Positions 7,590 through 15,986 of a stretch of DNA of 64,000 bases are shown one piece after another. Made by a program: the position numbers and the translations under genes. The notes under the pieces are model-generated. The model saw only the letters and a list, made by a program, of their open reading frames with translations. It was not told the origin of the DNA and did not search any database. Origin of the DNA: Mycolicibacterium neoaurum VKM Ac-1815D (GTDB lineage Bacteria; Actinomycetota; Actinomycetes; Mycobacteriales; Mycobacteriaceae); NCBI RefSeq assembly GCF_000317305.3, contig NC_023036.2, forward strand, positions 4,278,001 to 4,342,000, read 5' to 3'. Within the stretch, counting starts at the first letter, position 1; the number at the start of each line of letters is the position of its first letter.

Positions 7590-9482
7590 CTATGAGTCCG
7601 TCAGGTCGTAGATGACGGCGCCGCCAACGGTAACCGGGGTGTAACTGCGGTGTACCCAGGCGGTGATATCGGCCGCGTCGTGGCTGCCCGCATGGTCACC
7701 GCGGCCGCCCATCAGGTGCGCGTCGATGAAGTAGTGAATCCGGCCGTCGGCCACCAGCTGTTTGAAACGGTCGAGCGTCGGCGCGGGATCGGTGCCGTTG
7801 AAACCCCCCACGGCCAGCACCGGCACGTCGGCGGCCAGTTGGTAACCAGCGGCGTTGGTCGAGCCGACCACCGCAGCCGGCCAGGTATAACGGTCGGCAT
7901 CGTCCTTCAGCCGGGCGACGAGATCGGGTCCGGGTGTCGGGGCCGCGAACAACCCGCCCCCGAACGGCCCGCCCTCGAACAAGGATGGACCCCCGTGGCC
8001 GGGACCACCGTCACCGGGCCCGTCCGGCGGCGGACCCGGGAAGGGTCCGCCGAACGGCGGGCCGGAGTGGGCGGGACCCACCGTCGGGATCGCACCGGTG
8101 TGCGGGGTGACCGCGGTGGCGACCGAGTACGCGACGGGCCCGGCGAGCGCACACGCGACGCCCAGGACGGCCGCGACCGGCGCGAGCGTGCGCGTCATCA
8201 CCAGCACCACCGTGATCGCGCCGGCCACCACGATCAGCCACCGCAACCATGGCAGCCAATCCGGCAGCCGGGCCAGCAGCACGAAGGCCAGACCCGCCGT
8301 GGCCGCCACCATGGCGGTCATCACCAACCGGCACCACCGTTGGCTTCGTTTGCGCCACAACAGATCTGCACCGATGGCGGCGCAGGCGGCCACCGCGGGC
8401 GCCAGCGCGACGGTGTAATACGGGTGCACGATACCGTTGGCAAAGCTGAACACCCCGGCCGTCACCACCAGCCAACCGCCCCAGACGATCAGCGCCGTCC
8501 GCGCCGGGTCGGTGCGGGGCGCGCGTCGGCACACCACGAATCCCGCGACCATGCCGATCAGCGCCGCGGGCAGCAGCCAGCCGATCTCGGCGCCCATGCC
8601 CGGACCGACCAGTCGCGCCCAGCCCACATCGAAGTTCGGGTTGCCCAGTCCGCCGGCCTGTGCGCCGGTCAATCGGCTCACACCGTTGTAGCCGAGGGCG
8701 AGTTCGACGATGCTGTTGTGTTGTGAGCCACCGATATACGGCCGCTCGGCGGCGGGCCACAATTCCACCAACACCAGATACCAACCGCCGGCCAACACCA
8801 GCGTCGCCGTTGCCGCGGCCAGCCGCCGCAGTCGGGTTCGCAGCGGAACCGCCGCGCAGACCAGGTAGGTGACCGCGAAGGCCGGCAATACCAAAAATGC
8901 CTGCATCATCTTGGCCAGGAAGGCGAATCCGCACAGCGCACCGACGCCCATCAACCACCAGCGTCCGGCCTCGGGCTCGCACGCGCGCTGCACACAGTAG
9001 GCGGCGGCCACCAACAGCAGCACCAGCAGGGCGTCGGGATTGTCGAAGCGGAACATCAGCGTGGCCACCGGCGTCACCGCCAGGGCCGCGCCTGCCAACC
9101 AGGCGACCGCCGGGCCGCTGACCCGACGCACCGACGCGTACAGCAGTGCCACCGACGCGACGCCCATCAACGCCTGCGGCACCAGCAGCGACCACGAGTT
9201 GAATCCGAAGATCCGCGCCGACAGACCCATCACCCACAGCGCCGCGGGCGTCTTGTCGACGGTGATGGCGTTGGCGGGATCACTGGACCCGAACAGCAAC
9301 GCCGTCCAGTTCTGACTGCCCGCCTGCACCGCGGCGGCGTAGAACGTGTTGGCCCAGCCGTTGACCGACAGATTCCACAGGTAGAGCGCGCCGGTGAGGA
9401 CCAGCAGGGCACCGAGGGCAATTCGTTGCCGGGCAATGCGTTGCGGGGCAAGGCGTTGCGGGGCACTCCGGACGGCAGTCAT
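7590..9482 (-). CDS. GT39/ArnT-like membrane glycosyltransferase (copy 2)
   Basis: About 630 residues, with the same architecture as the 4405-6285 product: a short basic N-terminus, a first span, the NAITVDKTPAALW signature, about eleven further spans, a Gly/Pro-rich region near 520-570, and an extracytoplasmic C-terminal domain containing AVGGFNGTDPAPT. The paired C-terminal motifs (AVGGF...GTD/GGD, then a VADG-R-YF pattern) show both genes come from one duplication. Start choice is uncertain. ATG 9482 has GAGGG close upstream, while ATGs at 9491 and 9503 are also possible; all fall after the trcS stop at 9535. It is probably co-transcribed with trcRS. The role is inferred to be transfer of a lipid-linked sugar at the cell envelope. 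Confidence 0.83.
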   Translation of the reverse strand: MTAVRSAPQRLAPQRIARQRIALGALLVLTGALYLWNLSVNGWANTFYAAAVQAGSQNWTALLFGSSDPANAITVDKTPAALWVMGLSARIFGFNSWSLLVPQALMGVASVALLYASVRRVSGPAVAWLAGAALAVTPVATLMFRFDNPDALLVLLLVAAAYCVQRACEPEAGRWWLMGVGALCGFAFLAKMMQAFLVLPAFAVTYLVCAAVPLRTRLRRLAAATATLVLAGGWYLVLVELWPAAERPYIGGSQHNSIVELALGYNGVSRLTGAQAGGLGNPNFDVGWARLVGPGMGAEIGWLLPAALIGMVAGFVVCRRAPRTDPARTALIVWGGWLVVTAGVFSFANGIVHPYYTVALAPAVAACAAIGADLLWRKRSQRWCRLVMTAMVAATAGLAFVLLARLPDWLPWLRWLIVVAGAITVVLVMTRTLAPVAAVLGVACALAGPVAYSVATAVTPHTGAIPTVGPAHSGPPFGGPFPGPPPDGPGDGGPGHGGPSLFEGGPFGGGLFAAPTPGPDLVARLKDDADRYTWPAAVVGSTNAAGYQLAADVPVLAVGGFNGTDPAPTLDRFKQLVADGRIHYFIDAHLMGGRGDHAGSHDAADITAWVHRSYTPVTVGGAVIYDLTDS

Positions 9483-9534
9483 CACCCTCATCGTGGCAAC
9501 CATGGCTACGCGACCGATTTGAGCCTGCTGTGAC

Positions 9535-11073
9535 TCAGCTATGAGCCGGCAGAGTGACCACGAAGCGGGTATCGCCCGGCACGCTGTGCAATTCCAGCCG
9601 ACCGCGGTGGGCCTTGACGACGGCGGCCACGATGGCCAGCCCCAGGCCGGTGCTGCCGCCCCGGCGCGACCGCGAGGAGTCACCGCGGGCGAACCGTTCG
9701 AACACCTCCGGCTGCAATGCATCCGGGATACCCGGCCCATCATCGGCCACGGTCAGCACGACCTCGCCCGTACCGTCCGTCGCGACCGACGTGGTCACCG
9801 TGGTTCCCGCCGGCGTATGCACCCGCGCATTGGTGAGCAGATTGGTCAAGACCTGATGCAACCTGGCTCGGTCGCCGGTGACGTACACGGGTTCATCGGG
9901 CAGGTCCAGCGTCCAGTCGTGATCGGGGCCCGCGGCGTGCGCGTCACCGGCGGCATCGAGCACCACCTGGGCCAGGTCCACCGGTTCACTTTCCAGCGGT
10001 CGACCCTCGTCGAGGCGGGCGAGTAACAGCATGTCCTCGACGAGCGTGGTCAGCCGCCGCGTCTCGGATTCCACCCGGTTCATCGCGTGCGCGACATCAT
10101 TCGGCAACCCGGCGCTCTTGCGTTGGGCCAGTTCGGTATACCCGCGGATGGCGGCCAACGGGGTGCGCAGCTCATGGCTGGCATCGGAGACGAACTGTCG
10201 CACCCTGGTCTCGCTGTCGTGGCGCGCCCGCAGCGCCGCGGCGATGCGGTTGAGCATCCGGTTGAGGGCCGCGCTGAGCTGACCGACCTCGGTATGCGCG
10301 CTGACCGGGTCCACCGCGACGATCGTCGTCGGCAGGCGCACCTCTCCGGTGTCGAGTTCGAGATCGGCGACATCGCGGGCCGCCGCCGCCACCCGCTCCA
10401 GGGGTGCCATCTGGCGTCGGATGATCACACTTCCGACGATGGTCGCCGCGGCAAGGGCGATCGCCGAGACCGCGCAGAACATCACCAGCACCCACAGCAG
10501 GGTGTCGTCGACGACGGCGGTGGGCAGTCCGACGATGAGAGTCTGTGGGCCGTGCCGGGCAGGTATGGCGATCACCCGATAGGAACCGAGACCGTCGATC
10601 TTCAGGCTCACGGGCACCTGGCTCGGAGGAACCGCCGTCAGTTGTTCTGTTGCGGCCGAGCTGATATCGGCGGTCGATCCGGCAGCGGTGATGACGCCCG
10701 CATCCGTCCGCCCCCCGCCGGTCACCACGCCCACCGTGTAAATGGCCTGACCGGGTGCGTTGAGAAAACCGGGTCCGGGCCCTCGTTCGGGATCGAACCG
10801 GAACGGATTGGGATCGCCGGAAACCTCCGGGTCGGGTGGGACGCTTCCCGGGTGCGGCGGATAGCGGAAGAATGGCGGTGGCAGCTCCAGGATGGCCGCC
10901 GAGCGATTGGCCGCCTCGACCACCTGACCATCCAGCTGACGCATCAGGAAGCGTTGCAAGGCAAATTCACTGACCACGCCGATGGTGACGCAGACCACCG
11001 CCAACAGGGTCACCAGACTGACGACCAGGCGCGTACCCAGCGACCAAGCCCGGGGGGTGAAAATCCGCCTCAT
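9535..11073 (-). CDS. trcS: sensor histidine kinase, TrcS-like
   Basis: A 512-residue membrane histidine kinase. It has a first span at about 14-36, an extracytoplasmic sensor region of about 150 residues rich in Pro/Gly, a second span at about 193-217, then HAMP. The H-box SDASHELRTPLAAIRG carries the phospho-acceptor His300, followed by the N-box TNLLTNARVHTP and the G boxes DDGPGIP and STGLGLAI. The ATG at 11073 overlaps the trcR TGA (ATGA), so the two are translationally coupled. The name rests on the clear resemblance to the M. tuberculosis TrcS/TrcR pair (Rv1032c/Rv1033c). The arrangement with glycosyltransferases immediately downstream suggests the stimulus or output is the cell envelope. 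That last point is inference from context. Confidence 0.88.
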   Translation of the reverse strand: MRRIFTPRAWSLGTRLVVSLVTLLAVVCVTIGVVSEFALQRFLMRQLDGQVVEAANRSAAILELPPPFFRYPPHPGSVPPDPEVSGDPNPFRFDPERGPGPGFLNAPGQAIYTVGVVTGGGRTDAGVITAAGSTADISSAATEQLTAVPPSQVPVSLKIDGLGSYRVIAIPARHGPQTLIVGLPTAVVDDTLLWVLVMFCAVSAIALAAATIVGSVIIRRQMAPLERVAAAARDVADLELDTGEVRLPTTIVAVDPVSAHTEVGQLSAALNRMLNRIAAALRARHDSETRVRQFVSDASHELRTPLAAIRGYTELAQRKSAGLPNDVAHAMNRVESETRRLTTLVEDMLLLARLDEGRPLESEPVDLAQVVLDAAGDAHAAGPDHDWTLDLPDEPVYVTGDRARLHQVLTNLLTNARVHTPAGTTVTTSVATDGTGEVVLTVADDGPGIPDALQPEVFERFARGDSSRSRRGGSTGLGLAIVAAVVKAHRGRLELHSVPGDTRFVVTLPAHS

Positions 11074-11834
11074 CGCGGCGGGCGCAGGACGTAACCGGCG
11101 CCGCGGAGGGTGTGGATCATGGGCTCGCGACCGCTGTCGATCTTCTTGCGCAGGTAGGACACGTAGAGCTCGACGATGTTGGACCGGCCGCCGAAATCGT
11201 AGCTCCACACCCGATCGAGGATCTGAGCCTTACTGAGCACCCGTTTGGCGTTGCGCATCATGAACCGCAACAACTCGAACTCCGTGGCGGTCAGCGTGAT
11301 CGGCTCGCCACCCCGGCTGACCTCGTGGCTGTCCTCGTCGAGGATGAGATCGCCGACGACCAGCTGGGCGTCGCTGGCATCATCGGCCACTCCGGTGCGG
11401 CGCAGTAACGCGCGCAGCCGCAGCACCACCTCTTCGATGCTGAAGGGTTTGGTGACGTAATCGTCGCCGCCTGCGGTGAGCCCCGCGATGCGGTCCTCCA
11501 CCGAATCCTTGGCGGTCAGCAGCAGTAGCGGCAGTCCGGGCTGGCGTTCGCGCAGCGATCGCAACACATCGAGCCCACTCATATCGGGCAGCATCACATC
11601 GAGCACCACGACGTCCGGCGGGTTGTCACGCGCGAGGGCGAGCGCCGCGGCACCGTCACCGGCGGTGGCGATGTCCCACCCCTCGTATCTCAGGGCCATC
11701 GACACCAGCTCGGCCAGCACCGGCTCGTCATCGACAACCAGCACCTGGATCGGCTTGCCGTCGGCTCTGCGCATCGTCGCGCGCACCGGAGCGTCGTGGG
11801 CCGACCCGCGGGCTGAGGGGGACATGCCTTCCAT
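11070..11834 (-). CDS. trcR: OmpR-family response regulator, TrcR-like
   Basis: A 254-residue two-domain regulator. The receiver has the acidic pair in VLVVDDEP, phospho-acceptor Asp79 in VVLDVMLPD, and the conserved Thr and Lys in LLTAKDS and DDYVTKPFS. The C-terminal OmpR/PhoB winged helix (TATEFELLRFMM ... LYVSYLRKKID ... TLRGAGYVLR) binds DNA. The ATG at 11834 gives a length close to the 257 residues of tuberculosis TrcR; an ATG at 11825 (GGAAGG just upstream) is also possible. It is the first gene of trcR-trcS-GT39-GT2/GtrA-GT39. TrcR of M. tuberculosis is known to activate its own promoter. No obvious operator was recognised here. Confidence 0.9.
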   Translation of the reverse strand: MEGMSPSARGSAHDAPVRATMRRADGKPIQVLVVDDEPVLAELVSMALRYEGWDIATAGDGAAALALARDNPPDVVVLDVMLPDMSGLDVLRSLRERQPGLPLLLLTAKDSVEDRIAGLTAGGDDYVTKPFSIEEVVLRLRALLRRTGVADDASDAQLVVGDLILDEDSHEVSRGGEPITLTATEFELLRFMMRNAKRVLSKAQILDRVWSYDFGGRSNIVELYVSYLRKKIDSGREPMIHTLRGAGYVLRPPR

Positions 11835-11895
11835 TATCGACGCCCAGGTGGGCGCGACATGTGCCGTTCCTGTGAGCCCGCTATGAAACCTCGGG

Positions 11896-12150
11896 TCAGG
11901 GCGCGGGCGGCAGCGTGGTGGTCGTGGTCGGGATGACCGTCTCCTCGGGCACCGGCCCCACCTCGGGCGCCGCACCATCGGTGGGCGGCCACGCGGCCGG
12001 CTCCTGTGAGCTCGGGGTGGTGACGGCCGTGGGTTCGGTGGGCTCGGCGCTCAGGGTGGGCATCTGGGTGGCAACCGTCAGGCCCGCCATCCCCAGCACG
12101 GCACCCACCCCCGCACCGGCAAAGATCAGCTTCAGCTTGTTGGATGTCAT
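11896..12150 (-). CDS. small Pro/Thr-rich membrane-anchored protein, unknown function
   Basis: 84 residues: a basic N-terminus (MTSNKLKL), one hydrophobic span at about 8-28, then a low-complexity tail rich in Pro, Thr and Glu, predicted to lie outside the membrane. I recognise no domain. It lies 61 bases upstream of trcR on the same strand, so it could be the first gene of the trcRS-glycosyltransferase operon. A Thr/Pro-rich exported tail is the kind of segment that mycobacterial O-mannosylation favours, making it a possible acceptor for the transferases downstream; that is speculation. The start at 12150 is chosen because the longer frame overlaps the promoter side of oppB. Confidence 0.6.
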   Translation of the reverse strand: MTSNKLKLIFAGAGVGAVLGMAGLTVATQMPTLSAEPTEPTAVTTPSSQEPAAWPPTDGAAPEVGPVPEETVIPTTTTTLPPAP

Positions 12151-12237
12151 GCGCCAAGGACTACCCGCGGCCCGGCCCGCGAAAACCCGTTCGACGCGCC
12201 GGACATGGGTCAACGCACCTGAACCGGACAGATCTCC

Positions 12238-12243
12238 TAACCT
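12238..12243 (+). promoter_or_regulatory. -10 element of the opp operon leader
   Basis: TAACCT, matching TANNNT, lies six bases before an ATG at 12250, the leaderless layout seen repeatedly in this window. Confidence 0.45.
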
Positions 12244-12249
12244 GTCGGG

Positions 12250-12279
12250 ATGCAGCACCGCGGCGGAGCCACCACATGA
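12250..12279 (+). CDS. putative leaderless 9-codon leader ORF of oppBCDA
   Basis: ATG at 12250 encodes MQHRGGATT and ends in a TGA overlapping the oppB ATG (ATGA at 12276-12279). With the -10 box six bases upstream the ATG would be the first base of the transcript. The oppB ribosome site (CGGCGGAG) lies inside this ORF, so its translation could control oppB access. Expression is inferred. Confidence 0.42.
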   Translation: MQHRGGATT

Positions 12280-13253
12280 CCCGCTTCCTGATGCGCCGGC
12301 TGCTGAACTACGCCATCCTGCTGGCCCTGGCGTCGGTGCTGACGTTCACGCTGACCTCGCTGACCTTCTCCCCGCTGGACAGCCTGCTGGAACGCAACCC
12401 GCGCCCCCCGCAGGCCGTCATCGACGCCAAGGCCGCCGAGCTGAACCTGGACAAGCCGATCCCGGTCCGCTACCTGGACTGGGTCTCCGGTGCGGTGCGC
12501 GGCGACTTCGGAACGACCGTCACCGGCCAGCCCGTCAGCGAGGAACTGTGGCGGCGCATCGGGGTGAGCCTGCGGCTGGTGCTGATCGGATCGGTGCTGG
12601 GCACCGTGATCGGCGTCGTGGTCGGAGCGTGGGGCGCCATCCGGCAGTACCGATTCTCCGACCGCGCCATCACGGTCGTATCGCTACTGATCCTCAGCGC
12701 GCCCACCTTCGTCGTCGCCAACCTGCTGATCCTGGGCGCTCTCAAGGTCAATTCGGTGCTGGGTGTGCAGTTGTTCGAATACACCGGAGAAACGTCGTCC
12801 GATGCGGTGGGCGGATTCTGGAATCAACTCGTCGACCGGTTACAGCATCTGGTGCTGCCCACCTTCACCCTCGCGCTGGCCGCCATCGCCGGCTTCAGCC
12901 GGTACCAGCGCAATGCCATGCTCGACGTGCTCGGGCAGGATTTCATCAGGACCGCCCGCGCCAAGGGACTCACCAGACGCCAGGCGCTGTTCAAACACGG
13001 GCTGCGGACCGCCCTGATCCCGATGGCCACGCTGTTCGCCTACAGCGTGGGCGGACTGTTCACCGGAGCGGTCTTCGTGGAGAAGATCTTCGGCTGGCAT
13101 GGCATGGGCGAGTGGGTGATTCAGGGCATCAGCACCCAGGACACGAACATCGTGGTGGCCATCACCGTGTTCACCGGCGTGACGATCCTGCTGGCCGGTC
13201 TGCTCTCGGACATCATCTACGCCGCCCTCGACCCCCGGGTGCGTGTCTCGTGA
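12276..13253 (+). CDS. oppB: oligopeptide ABC transporter permease OppB
   Basis: A 325-residue inner-membrane permease of the BPD_transp_1 family, with six predicted spans. It has the N-terminal OppB/DppB region (FLMRRLLNYAILLALAS) and the EAA coupling loop in ARAKGLTRRQALFKHGLRTAL, which docks on the ATPase. The start is the ATG at 12276 behind GGAG. oppB-oppC-oppD overlap by four bases each and oppA follows 11 bases later, one tight operon syntenic with Rv1283c-Rv1280c. The M. tuberculosis system has been reported to take up peptides including glutathione, which would fit a neighbourhood of sulfur genes. That substrate is not shown here. Confidence 0.92.
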   Translation: MTRFLMRRLLNYAILLALASVLTFTLTSLTFSPLDSLLERNPRPPQAVIDAKAAELNLDKPIPVRYLDWVSGAVRGDFGTTVTGQPVSEELWRRIGVSLRLVLIGSVLGTVIGVVVGAWGAIRQYRFSDRAITVVSLLILSAPTFVVANLLILGALKVNSVLGVQLFEYTGETSSDAVGGFWNQLVDRLQHLVLPTFTLALAAIAGFSRYQRNAMLDVLGQDFIRTARAKGLTRRQALFKHGLRTALIPMATLFAYSVGGLFTGAVFVEKIFGWHGMGEWVIQGISTQDTNIVVAITVFTGVTILLAGLLSDIIYAALDPRVRVS

Positions 13254-14134
13254 CCGATACCGACTATCAGTTCGTCTCACGTCGCACCCTGGTGCTGCGC
13301 CGGTTCCTGCGCAACCGGCCCGCCGTCGTCGCGGTCGCCGTGTTGTGCCTGCTTTTCGCGGGCTGCTGGCTGCTGCCGCCGTTGCTGCCCTACTCGCACA
13401 CCGATCTGGACTACTACGCGCTGCAGCAACCTCCGTCCACCACGCACTGGTTCGGCACCAACGCCATCGGCCAGGACCTGCTGGCCCAGACCCTGCGCGG
13501 AATGCAGAAGTCCCTGCTGATCGGGATGGCGGTCGCGTTCATCTCGACGATCATCGCCGCCACCGTCGGTGCGATCGCTGGGTACTTCGGTGGCTGGCGC
13601 GACCGCACCCTGATGTGGATCGTGGACCTGCTGCTGGTGGTACCGAGCTTCCTGCTGATCGCCATCGTCACACCGCGGACCCGAGAATCGGGCTCCATCC
13701 TGTGGCTCATCGTGCTGCTGGCGTGCTTCTCCTGGATGATCAGTTCACGCATCGTGCGCGGGATGACGATGAGCCTGCGGGAACGCGAATTCGTCGCGGC
13801 CGCACGCTATATGGGTGTCCCGAACTGGCGGATCATCGTCCGCCACATCGTGCCGAACGTGGCCTCCATCCTGATCATCGACACCGCCCTCAATGTCGGG
13901 CTGGCAATCCTCGCCGAAACCGGGCTCAGCTTCCTCGGTTTCGGTGTGCAGCCCCCCGATGTGTCGCTGGGCACGCTGATCGCCGACGGCACCAGGTCGG
14001 TCACCACATTCCCGTGGGTGTTCCTGTTCCCCGCCGGCGTGCTGGTACTGATCGTGCTGTGCGCGAACCTGGTCGGTGACGGTCTGCGCGATGCGCTGGA
14101 CCCGGCGGCCCGACCGGGGAGGCGACGGGCATGA
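13250..14134 (+). CDS. oppC: oligopeptide ABC transporter permease OppC
   Basis: A 294-residue partner permease with an OppC N-terminal domain, a first span at about 24-45, and a six-span BPD_transp_1 core. The coupling loop is EFVAAARYMGVPNWRIIVRHIVPN, and the typical end LVGDGLRDALDP is present. Translation starts at the GTG at 13250, whose TG is shared with the oppB stop (GTGA), indicating coupled translation. With OppB it forms the peptide channel energised by OppD. Confidence 0.92.
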   Translation: MTDTDYQFVSRRTLVLRRFLRNRPAVVAVAVLCLLFAGCWLLPPLLPYSHTDLDYYALQQPPSTTHWFGTNAIGQDLLAQTLRGMQKSLLIGMAVAFISTIIAATVGAIAGYFGGWRDRTLMWIVDLLLVVPSFLLIAIVTPRTRESGSILWLIVLLACFSWMISSRIVRGMTMSLREREFVAAARYMGVPNWRIIVRHIVPNVASILIIDTALNVGLAILAETGLSFLGFGVQPPDVSLGTLIADGTRSVTTFPWVFLFPAGVLVLIVLCANLVGDGLRDALDPAARPGRRRA

Positions 14135-15975
14135 CGCTGCTGGAGGTGCGCGATCTACGCGTCGAATTCCCCGGCGAGACCGAGACGGTCGCGGCGGTGC
14201 GCGGCCTGAACTACACGGTGGCGGCCGGTGAAGTCGTCGCCCTGGTCGGGGAATCGGGAGCGGGTAAGTCCGCCGGTGCGATGGCCGTCGTCGGGCTGCT
14301 GCCCGAATTCGCCGCGGTGTCGGGGTCGGTGCGGTTGCAGGGCCAGGAACTGATCGGGCTCGGCGACACCGCGATGTCGCGGATCCGGGGCGCACGCATC
14401 GGCACCGTCTTCCAGGATCCGATGTCGGCCCTGACCCCGGTGTACACCGTCGGTGACCAGATCGCCGAGGCCATCCGGATCCACCAGCGCGATACCGACG
14501 CCAGGAAGGCCCGCAGCCGTGCGGTCGAGTTGCTCGAGCTCGTCGGGATCAACCAACCGGACCGACGCGCCAGGGCGTTTCCCCACGAACTGTCCGGCGG
14601 TGAGCGGCAACGGGTGGTCATCGCGATCGCGATCGCCAACGATCCCGACCTGTTGATCTGCGACGAGCCCACCACCGCCCTCGATGTCACCGTGCAGGCG
14701 CAGATCCTCGACGTGCTGCGCACGGCGCGTGATGTCACCGGGGCCGGGGTGCTGATCATCACCCATGACCTGGGGGTCGTCGCCGAGTTCGCCGACCGGG
14801 CCTTGGTGATGTACGCCGGGCGCGCGGTCGAGACCGCACCGGTGGACCGGCTCTACCGCGACCGCCGAATGCCCTACACCGCAGGACTTCTGGGATCGGT
14901 TCCGCGACTGGATGCGCCACGGGGTGAACGGCTGGTGCCGATACCGGGTGCTCCCCCGTCACTGGCCGCGCTTCCCGGCGGTTGCCCGTTCACGCCGCGC
15001 TGCCCGCTGGCCGTCGACGAATGCGTCAGCGCCGAACCGGAATTGGTCAGCGTCGGTCCCGCTCATCAGGTCGCCTGCATCAGGCACGAGCAGGTCGCCG
15101 GCCGCAGCGCCGCGCAGATCTACGGGGTGTCCACGCCTGCCGAGCCGACCGACCCGACGGTGCCCGCCGAGGTCGGCGACATCGTGTTGTCGGTGCGCGA
15201 GTTGACCAAGACCTACACCCTGACCAAGGGGGTGGTGCTGCGCAAGCGGATCGGCGAGGTGCGCGCCGTCGATCGCGTCAGCTTCGACCTGGAGCAGGGC
15301 CGCACGCTGGGCATCGTCGGCGAGTCCGGTTCCGGCAAGTCGACCACCCTGCACCAGATCCTCGACCTGAGCGCACCGGAGTCCGGTCGCATCGAGATTC
15401 TCGGTACCGACGTCGCCACCCTGGATCGCCGGAGCCGGCGCGCCCTACGCGGTGACCTGCAGGTGGTGTTCCAGGATCCGGTGGCATCCCTGGATCCCCG
15501 CATGCCGGTATTCGATGTCCTGGCAGAACCACTGCGTGCCAACGGCTTCGACAAAGCCGATACCCAGGATCGCGTCGCCGAGCTGTTGGGGCTGGTCGGG
15601 CTGCGGCGCGCCGACGCCGGCCGGTACCCGGCCGACTTCTCCGGTGGACAGAAGCAACGTATCGGCATCGCCAGGGCACTGGCCTTGCAACCGAAGATCC
15701 TCGCGCTCGACGAACCGGTGTCGGCACTGGATGTGTCGATCCAGGCGGGCATCATCAACCTGCTGCTGGACCTGCAGGAGCGGTTCGGGTTGGCGTATCT
15801 GTTCGTCTCCCACGATCTGTCGGTGGTGCGTCATCTCGCCCACCGGGTGGCCGTCATGCATCGGGGCAGCATCGTGGAGCAGGGCGACAGCGAACAGGTC
15901 TTCACCGACCCCCAGCACGAATACACGCGTCGTCTGTTGTCGGCGGTCCCCCGCCCCGCACCCGATCACCGTTAG
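14131..15975 (+). CDS. oppD: oligopeptide ABC transporter ATP-binding protein, fused OppD/OppF
   Basis: A 614-residue protein containing two complete ATPase domains, so one polypeptide supplies both nucleotide-binding halves. The first half has Walker A GESGAGKSAG, signature LSGGERQRVVIA, Walker B LLICDEPTTALD, and the Cys-containing oligopeptide-ABC C-terminal extension (CPFTPRCPLA...C...C), often an Fe-S site. The second half has Walker A GESGSGKSTT, signature FSGGQKQRIGIA and Walker B ILALDEPVSALD. The ATG overlaps the oppC TGA by four bases. Length equals that of the M. tuberculosis homologue (about 612). Confidence 0.93.
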   Translation: MTLLEVRDLRVEFPGETETVAAVRGLNYTVAAGEVVALVGESGAGKSAGAMAVVGLLPEFAAVSGSVRLQGQELIGLGDTAMSRIRGARIGTVFQDPMSALTPVYTVGDQIAEAIRIHQRDTDARKARSRAVELLELVGINQPDRRARAFPHELSGGERQRVVIAIAIANDPDLLICDEPTTALDVTVQAQILDVLRTARDVTGAGVLIITHDLGVVAEFADRALVMYAGRAVETAPVDRLYRDRRMPYTAGLLGSVPRLDAPRGERLVPIPGAPPSLAALPGGCPFTPRCPLAVDECVSAEPELVSVGPAHQVACIRHEQVAGRSAAQIYGVSTPAEPTDPTVPAEVGDIVLSVRELTKTYTLTKGVVLRKRIGEVRAVDRVSFDLEQGRTLGIVGESGSGKSTTLHQILDLSAPESGRIEILGTDVATLDRRSRRALRGDLQVVFQDPVASLDPRMPVFDVLAEPLRANGFDKADTQDRVAELLGLVGLRRADAGRYPADFSGGQKQRIGIARALALQPKILALDEPVSALDVSIQAGIINLLLDLQERFGLAYLFVSHDLSVVRHLAHRVAVMHRGSIVEQGDSEQVFTDPQHEYTRRLLSAVPRPAPDHR

Positions 15976-15986
15976 AGTCAGATCGC

